Source: Granulosicoccus sp.
GTDB lineage: Bacteria > Pseudomonadota > Gammaproteobacteria > Granulosicoccales > Granulosicoccaceae
Direction: 5' to 3'
Assembly (NCBI GenBank): GCA_013002205.1
Contig: JABDKN010000242.1
Location: 1-39,300, forward strand
DNA: 39,300 nt
In this document: in pieces, positions 34,091-39,300 of the stretch
Position numbering within the stretch: position 1 is the stretch's first letter
Layout: every line of letters starts with the position of its first letter
Program-made: the position numbers and the translations under genes
Notes under the pieces: generated by a model
Told to the model about the DNA's origin: nothing
Seen by the model: the letters and a program-made list of their open reading frames with translations, nothing else
Database searches by the model: none

Positions 34091-36496
34091 ATGGGTACAC
34101 CCACAACTTTTTCCGGTGCCGCCGCTGACAACGGGCTGCCCATGCGTCCTGCGGACGCCATGCTGGCCGGGCAGTCGCGGCCGCAGCATTCTTCCGGTAC
34201 TGCTGCGCAGCCGGCCAATGCTGCAGACAGATCGCAGCAGTCAGCAGGCAGTGCCCCGCCGATAATGGCTGCAGGCGGATCCGGTATCGGCGGGGCCAGT
34301 GACGCCTTACCTGCCAGGGGCGGTGCGCGTGATACGGCGTGTGACTCAGCATCGGGCAGCTCCAGGTTGGAGGGTCATGCTTACAGCTCGCTGGTCGAGC
34401 AGATGAGCAGCAGATTCTCCACCGAACAGATTGCTGAAGTCGCCAAGGCCTACACGCTGGCGCGTGATGCGCACACAGGTCAGACACGCAGCTCCGGGGA
34501 GCCCTACATCACGCACCCCCTGGCCGTGGCCAGTATCGTTTTCTCCATGAAACTGGACCACTACAGCGTCATGGCAGCCCTGTTGCACGATGTGCTGGAA
34601 GATACACCGGTGAGCCGCGAGAACCTGGTCGCCGCCTTTGGTGAAGAGGTGACGCACATCGTCGATGGCGTCAGCAAGCTGAACCATCTGGAATTCCGCT
34701 CCAAACGGGAGGCCCAGGCTGAAAGCTTTCGCAAGATGCTGCTGGCCATGGTTACCGATATCCGGGTGATCATCATCAAGCTGGCTGATCGCCTGCACAA
34801 TATGCGAACCATCGATTCCCTGCGTTCCGACAAACAGCGGCGGATCGGCAAGGAAACGCTGGAGGTCTACGCACCGATTGCAGCCAGGCTCGGCATGTAT
34901 ACCATCAAGAACGAACTGGAAGATCTTGGCTTTCGTGCCTGTTATCCGATGCGTAGCCGGGTGCTCGAGGCCACCGTAGAGCAGGCGCATCGCAATCGCG
35001 AGCAGATCATCGGCCGTGTGGCTGACAGAATCGAGTCGATGCTCAGCGAGAAGGGTATCGAGGCAACGGTCACCGGCCGCGAGAAGCATTTGTACAGTCT
35101 GTACAACAAGATGCTGAAAAAGCAACTGCCTTTCCAGCGTGTGTTCGACATGATTGCGCTGCGAGTGATCGTCAGCAGCGAAGAGGAGTGCTACCAGGTT
35201 CTGGGCCTGGTCCATCAATTGTATGCGCCCATTTTCTCGCGTTTCAAGGACTACATCGCGGTGCCCAAGCAGAATGGCTATCAGTCACTGCACACCGTGC
35301 TCAACCATGGATCCGACGGCACTCCTATAGAGGTGCAGATACGAACTCAGCAGATGGATGAGCTGGCAGAGTCGGGCATTGCAGCTCACTGGTCCTACAA
35401 GGAAGGGGGCAATGCGATACCTGCCCGCAGTCGCACGCCTGACTGGCTGTCCCGCCTGGTGGATATCCAGGACAATGCCTCGGACACCGTGGACTTTGTC
35501 GAAAACGTCAAGTTCGACCTGTTTCCCGGTGAAATCTACGTCTTTACACCCAAGGGCAGAATCATCCAGTTGCCACGCAATGCAACCCCGGTGGATTTTG
35601 CCTACGCGGTCCACTCCGAGGTGGGCAATCGCTGCGTGGCTGCCAAGATCGACAGGCGCCTGGCATCCCTGAGTACGCCTCTGGAGAGCGGGCAGACCGT
35701 GGAGATTATTACCGGGCAGAAGATCGCGCCAAGTCCCATGTGGCTCAATTCGGTGATGACGGCCAAGGCGCGCTCGGCTATCCGTCACCATCTGCGTGCA
35801 CTGGATCGCACGGAAGCAGTGGAATTTGGCAAGCGCCTGCTGCGGCGTGCGCTGGGCAGGCACGAGCGATCGCTGGAAAAAGTACCGGAAAAGATCATGC
35901 ATGACATGCTGGCGGAACGACGTATGAGTACCGTGGATGACCTGTATGCCGATATCGGCCTCGGTCTGCATCTGCCCAGCCAGATCGCTGCACGACTGAT
36001 CCAGCTCGAATCGGGGGATACGGTCGACTCGGCGCAGCTGCCGGTCCTGGAGACGGCGCCGGTGCTGATCGATTCGGCTGACAGTCCGACACTGTATATG
36101 TCCCGTTGCTGTCATCCCATTCCGGGAGATAACGTCCAGGGATTTTTTACACCCGGGAAGGGCGTCGCCGTACATCGCGCGGGATGTCGCAACGTGCGGC
36201 GATACCGGCGCCGGCCCAAGGAATGGGTGGCCGTGGACTGGGCGCCGGATGTCAACGGTACCTTCGAGGTGGTTATCCTGTGTCATCTTGTCAACCAGCC
36301 AGGTGCCCTGGCGCGGGTCACTGCCACCATGTCACTGATGAGTGTGAATATCGAGAACATGGAATTCAATAACCGCAGTGAAGACGACATCAGCATCCGC
36401 TTTGCGCTGGCGGTCGAAAGTCGTGTGCAACTGGCTCGTATCGTCAGACGTCTACGTAACCTGACCGTGGTGCGCAGCGTCAAGCGTGAAAGCTGA
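34091..36496 (+). CDS. spoT: Bifunctional (p)ppGpp synthetase/hydrolase SpoT
   Basis: An 801-residue RSH enzyme with the chosen start. It hydrolyses and weakly makes (p)ppGpp, the stringent-response alarmone. Order: a Ser/Ala/Gly-rich N-terminal stretch (about 1-100) without a known domain; the HD hydrolase domain with ALLHDVLEDT (His166-Asp167); the synthetase domain with RFKDYIAVPKQNGYQS, whose R-x-K-D (Arg384-Asp387) is the mark of bifunctional RSH rather than RelA (E-x-D-D); TGS (GEIYVFTPKGRI); a zinc-finger region; and ACT at the end. E. coli SpoT begins at about residue 100 of this frame. The start is uncertain: GTG 33986, ATG 34091, ATG 34142 and ATG 34265 are all in frame and none has a strong ribosome site. 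ATG 34091 has GGACGG about ten bases upstream. It is the third gene of the gmk-rpoZ block. Confidence 0.95.
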   Translation: MGTPTTFSGAAADNGLPMRPADAMLAGQSRPQHSSGTAAQPANAADRSQQSAGSAPPIMAAGGSGIGGASDALPARGGARDTACDSASGSSRLEGHAYSSLVEQMSSRFSTEQIAEVAKAYTLARDAHTGQTRSSGEPYITHPLAVASIVFSMKLDHYSVMAALLHDVLEDTPVSRENLVAAFGEEVTHIVDGVSKLNHLEFRSKREAQAESFRKMLLAMVTDIRVIIIKLADRLHNMRTIDSLRSDKQRRIGKETLEVYAPIAARLGMYTIKNELEDLGFRACYPMRSRVLEATVEQAHRNREQIIGRVADRIESMLSEKGIEATVTGREKHLYSLYNKMLKKQLPFQRVFDMIALRVIVSSEEECYQVLGLVHQLYAPIFSRFKDYIAVPKQNGYQSLHTVLNHGSDGTPIEVQIRTQQMDELAESGIAAHWSYKEGGNAIPARSRTPDWLSRLVDIQDNASDTVDFVENVKFDLFPGEIYVFTPKGRIIQLPRNATPVDFAYAVHSEVGNRCVAAKIDRRLASLSTPLESGQTVEIITGQKIAPSPMWLNSVMTAKARSAIRHHLRALDRTEAVEFGKRLLRRALGRHERSLEKVPEKIMHDMLAERRMSTVDDLYADIGLGLHLPSQIAARLIQLESGDTVDSAQLPVLETAPVLIDSADSPTLYMSRCCHPIPGDNVQGFFTPGKGVAVHRAGCRNVRRYRRRPKEWVAVDWAPDVNGTFEVVILCHLVNQPGALARVTATMSLMSVNIENMEFNNRSEDDISIRFALAVESRVQLARIVRRLRNLTVVRSVKRES

Positions 36497-36597
36497 ATCC
36501 CGGACTCCCGGCGAGTACCGGTATGTCGATGGCCGGGATTTTCTGCTGCGCAGACTCCCAGGTATCCCCGTTCAGTGATTGATCAGTAACAAGGCGA

Positions 36598-36603
36598 TAT
36601 ACT
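36598..36603 (+). promoter_or_regulatory. Candidate -10 element for ridA
   Basis: TATACT, five of six -10 bases, 35 bases before ATG 36638. TTGATC stands only 13 bases upstream, too close for a normal -35. The surrounding string GCGATATACTG is the same as before lpdA. Confidence 0.35.
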
Positions 36604-36637
36604 GGCAATTCACACTCCCCTACTGCAGATCAGCCGC

Positions 36638-37021
36638 ATGTCTCGTCAGACCTTCAGTACCGACAAAGCTCCCAGCGCCATTGGTGCCTATTCACAGGCT
36701 GTGCGCGCGGGTGATACCGTCTACCTGTCCGGCGCCATTCCACTACTGCCCGAGACCATGGAGTTGGTCAGCAATGATGTCAGGGCGCAGGTCGTGCAGG
36801 TGTTCGATAATCTCGAAGCTGTGTGTACGGCGGCAGGCGGCTCGTTTGACCAGGTGGTCAAACTGACTGTGTATCTGACCGACCTGGCCGATTTCCCCCT
36901 GGTCAACGAGGTGATGGCTGAACGGTTCAACGAGCCTTTTCCGGCACGTGCGGCCATCGGTGTGGCATCGCTGCCGCGCAATGTCGCGGTCGAGGTGGAG
37001 GGTGTCATGTTCCTCGGCTGA
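36638..37021 (+). CDS. ridA: 2-iminobutanoate/2-iminopropanoate deaminase
   Basis: A 127-residue member of the YjgF/YER057c/UK114 family, which hydrolyses reactive imines or enamines made by PLP enzymes such as threonine dehydratase and forms trimers in the cytosol. Seen: [38 protein letters not shown], and [15 protein letters not shown] with the catalytic Arg104 and a final Glu near 120. The length is that of E. coli RidA (128). It lies between spoT and recG, as in many Gammaproteobacteria. ATG 36638 has no strong Shine-Dalgarno (GCAGATCAGCCGC upstream). Confidence 0.95.
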   Translation: MSRQTFSTDKAPSAIGAYSQAVRAGDTVYLSGAIPLLPETMELVSNDVRAQVVQVFDNLEAVCTAAGGSFDQVVKLTVYLTDLADFPLVNEVMAERFNEPFPARAAIGVASLPRNVAVEVEGVMFLG

Positions 37022-37074
37022 TAACCGCCTGTCAGCAACGCCGACTTTCACACCGATCCGTTCCGGGATTACCA

Positions 37075-39186
37075 GTGGTTATCGACACAGCACGTGACAA
37101 AGCGACTCTGGATGCCACCTCGGTGCTCACGCTCAAGGGCGTAGGCGAAGCCATGGCGGTGAAACTTGCGGGCATTGGTATTCACACCTTGCAGGATGTG
37201 CTCTTTCATCTGCCTTTCCGTTACCAGGATCGAACACGACTGGCGCATGTCGGCAGGTTGTCCCCCGGTCGGGAAGCCGTCATCAACGGCGAGGTCGTGG
37301 TCAGCGAGGTCGTGAGCCGCCGGCGACGATCTCTGCTGGTGCGGATCGATGATGGGACCGGGGCGATCATGCTGCGCTTCTTCCATTTTAACCAGCAACA
37401 GGTCAGACAATTTGCACGCGGAGTGCGGGTGCAGTGTTTCGGCGAAGTGAGACGTGGACCGGGCATGCTTGAAATGGTGCACCCGGAATACCGCATATTG
37501 CGCGCAGGCGCCTCCGGCGAGTCGGCACTGGAGAATACCCTGACGCCGTTCTACCCGACTACCGAAGGGGTACAGCAGCCAACGCTGCGGCGCCTGACCA
37601 GCCAGGTACTGGCACAACTCGACAGGCATTCGCTACACGAATACCTGCCTGCAAATCTGATCGGGAAACTCGGTCTGCCTGATCTGACCAGCGCCCTGCA
37701 TGTGGTGCATCGCCCGCCTCCGGGCAGTGATATCAATGCATTGATCGAGGGTGTGCATCCTGCTCATCGACGACTGGCCCTCGAGGAACTCATTGCTCAC
37801 CGTCTGGGATTGCGCCTGTTACGTGTCCATACCCAGGCGCAGCTGGCACCGGTTATCAGGCCAGCTGGACAACTGCCGCGTACTCTGCGTTCGTCTCTGG
37901 CGTTCAAGTTGACCAAGGCTCAGGATCGGGTGCTGCTGGATGTGCTGGACGACATGGGCAGCGGTGAACCCATGCTCCGGCTGGTTCAGGGCGATGTCGG
38001 GTCGGGCAAAACAGTGGTGGCCGCACTGGCTGCCGCGCAGGTAGTGGAGTGTGGCTTTCAGGTTGCATTGATGGCCCCGACGGAGATACTGGCCGAGCAG
38101 CACATGCTTAATTTTTCCGAGTGGTTCGAACCACTGGGTATCGGAGTTGCCTGGCTTACCGGCAGATTGCGCGCGGTGCAGCGACGCGCGGCGATCGAGG
38201 CGGTTGCAATGGGACATCAGCGGGTCATCGTGGGCACACATGCCTTGTTTCAGAAAGATGTGGTCTTTCAGAACCTCGGGCTTGCCATCATCGATGAGCA
38301 GCATCGATTCGGGGTGCATCAACGGCTGGCGCTGCGCAACAAGGGTACGGAAGGCAATACCCTGCCGCACCAGTTGATCATGACTGCAACGCCGATTCCG
38401 AGAACGCTGGCAATGACCGCTTATGCCGACCTGGACGCATCGGTAATCGATGAGCTACCGCCTGGGCGCAAACCGGTAACCACGGTGGCCTTGGACAGCT
38501 CACGTCGTGGGGAAGTCGTGCAACGTGTTGGATCCGCCATCGATGATGGGCGACAGGTCTACTGGGTTTGCACGCTCATCGAAGAATCGGAATCCATGCA
38601 GGCAGAGGCTGCCGAGGACACTCTGGACGCTCTCCGCGAACTCCTTCCACGCCACCGCATTGCACTGGTGCACGGACGGATGAAACCTCGCGACAAAGAG
38701 GCGATCATGCAGGCATTCAAGGCACGTGATATCGACCTGTTGATTGCAACCACGGTGATCGAGGTGGGGGTCGACGTACCCAATGCATCGCTGATGATCA
38801 TCGAGAATGCCGAACGACTCGGACTTTCTCAACTGCATCAGCTCCGTGGGCGGGTAGGTCGGGGTAGTGCACAGAGCAGTTGCATACTCCTGTACCAGGG
38901 ACCCTTGTCGGGCAATGCAAGAGAGCGCCTGGGCATCCTGCGCGAAACCAATGACGGATTCGTCATTGCCGAAAAAGACCTGTCACTACGTGGTGCAGGC
39001 GAGGTACTGGGAACGCGGCAGACCGGCCTGGCGGAATTCCGCATTGCCCAGCTTGGGCGGGACGATGATCTGCTGGACGAGGTCAGTGAGATTGCCGACC
39101 AGTTGCTGGACTCGCATCCGCAGTCGGTGCAGGGTCTCGTGAGACGCTGGATCGGTGAAGAGAGAAAAGACTACGGCGGCGTCTAG
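37075..39186 (+). CDS. recG: ATP-dependent DNA helicase RecG
   Basis: A 703-residue helicase that remodels stalled replication forks and branched DNA. Seen: the N-terminal wedge domain with LKGVGEAMAVKLAGIGIHTLQDVLFHLPFRYQDR and an OB fold; Walker A QGDVGSGKT (Gly306-Thr313); the DEAH-like box DEQH (407-410); then TATPIPRTLAM; and, in the C-terminal helicase lobe, ATTVIEVGVDVPNAS and QLRGRVGRG. The length matches E. coli RecG (693). The start is GTG 37075, with GGGAT seven to eight bases upstream. It ends the spoT-ridA-recG run; the 114 bases after its stop (39187-39300) hold nothing I recognise. Confidence 0.97.
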   Translation: MVIDTARDKATLDATSVLTLKGVGEAMAVKLAGIGIHTLQDVLFHLPFRYQDRTRLAHVGRLSPGREAVINGEVVVSEVVSRRRRSLLVRIDDGTGAIMLRFFHFNQQQVRQFARGVRVQCFGEVRRGPGMLEMVHPEYRILRAGASGESALENTLTPFYPTTEGVQQPTLRRLTSQVLAQLDRHSLHEYLPANLIGKLGLPDLTSALHVVHRPPPGSDINALIEGVHPAHRRLALEELIAHRLGLRLLRVHTQAQLAPVIRPAGQLPRTLRSSLAFKLTKAQDRVLLDVLDDMGSGEPMLRLVQGDVGSGKTVVAALAAAQVVECGFQVALMAPTEILAEQHMLNFSEWFEPLGIGVAWLTGRLRAVQRRAAIEAVAMGHQRVIVGTHALFQKDVVFQNLGLAIIDEQHRFGVHQRLALRNKGTEGNTLPHQLIMTATPIPRTLAMTAYADLDASVIDELPPGRKPVTTVALDSSRRGEVVQRVGSAIDDGRQVYWVCTLIEESESMQAEAAEDTLDALRELLPRHRIALVHGRMKPRDKEAIMQAFKARDIDLLIATTVIEVGVDVPNASLMIIENAERLGLSQLHQLRGRVGRGSAQSSCILLYQGPLSGNARERLGILRETNDGFVIAEKDLSLRGAGEVLGTRQTGLAEFRIAQLGRDDDLLDEVSEIADQLLDSHPQSVQGLVRRWIGEERKDYGGV

Positions 39187-39300
39187 TGGGTCGCGCGGAA
39201 AGTTCGGTGACAAACTTTTCGTTGCCACAGTCGTGAGGGCAAGGCGGAAAAGCGCAGGCATATCGGGCATACGTCAAGCTTTTCTAACGCAGCCATCGCG

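Noticed and set aside
34346-35218. A 290-codon minus-strand frame
   Set aside because: It is also antisense to the HD/synthetase region of spoT and resembles no family.
35285-36286. A 333-codon minus-strand frame
   Set aside because: It lies inside spoT, whose domains are continuous on the plus strand. Long antisense frames are common in GC-rich genes with strong codon bias.
39187-39300. Minus-strand frames at the window end
   Set aside because: They begin in 114 unassigned bases and run antisense into recG; no family features.

Overview
The window looks like a chromosomal segment of a free-living, GC-rich Gammaproteobacterium. This rests on a gmk-rpoZ-spoT-ridA-recG block, an envC-ctpA pair, a sucA-sucB-lpd block, an outer-membrane phospholipase A, PepN, FadD and YchJ, plus the small conserved families DUF3301, DUF1244 and DUF6231. 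I cannot name the genus. Coding density is high. I see no rRNA, tRNA, CRISPR array, prophage or intact insertion sequence, and no gene-free stretch over 300 bases. The one exception would arise if SpoT starts far downstream of the start chosen here.

Layout. 1-1100 (-): 5' part of a hydroxyacid-oxoacid transhydrogenase-like iron alcohol dehydrogenase that runs off the window. 1305-5321 (-): a cell-envelope cluster transcribed right to left: a metzincin-like protease, a PGPGW-type membrane protein, EnvC (murein hydrolase activator with a degenerate LytM domain) and the tail-specific protease CtpA. 5572-8235 (+): pepN, then a cold-shock protein, an MFS-acyltransferase fusion and a zinc-ribbon Nudix hydrolase. 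11610-14199 (-): fadD, ychJ and a DUF3301 protein. 14267-26201 (+): DUF1244, DUF6231, a divergent isocitrate dehydrogenase-like gene, sucA, sucB, then an antisense tandem SnoaL/NTF2 gene and a secreted sialate-O-acetylesterase-like gene, then lpdA and a truncated sucC. This is the 2-oxoglutarate segment of the TCA cycle, interrupted by two unrelated genes and ending in a broken succinyl-CoA ligase gene with no sucD. 26339-32800: accessory genes (MFS transporter, PAP2 phosphatase, GMC oxidoreductase, OMPLA-type phospholipase with a lipobox, GT2 glycosyltransferase, redoxin). 32865-39186 (+): gmk, rpoZ, spoT, ridA, recG. The last 114 bases hold nothing I recognise.

How the genes relate. CtpA, EnvC and the metzincin-like protein all act, or should act, on the periplasmic side, so that cluster is plausibly concerned with peptidoglycan and envelope protein turnover. 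The IDH-like protein, SucA, SucB and Lpd would convert isocitrate to succinyl-CoA. FadD, the MFS-PlsC fusion, the phospholipase and the PAP2 phosphatase all touch lipid turnover but are not co-transcribed. gmk-rpoZ-spoT is the classical guanine nucleotide/stringent-response block.

I did not find a clear new defence or mobile system. The points most worth a second look are the metzincin-like protease of the envelope cluster, the sucC truncation with three alternating complementary hexamers at its stop codon, the divergent IDH-like enzyme before sucA, the two-gene interruption of the suc operon, the lipobox-bearing phospholipase A and the long N-terminal extension of SpoT. Function calls rest on motifs and remembered family features. 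No database search was possible.
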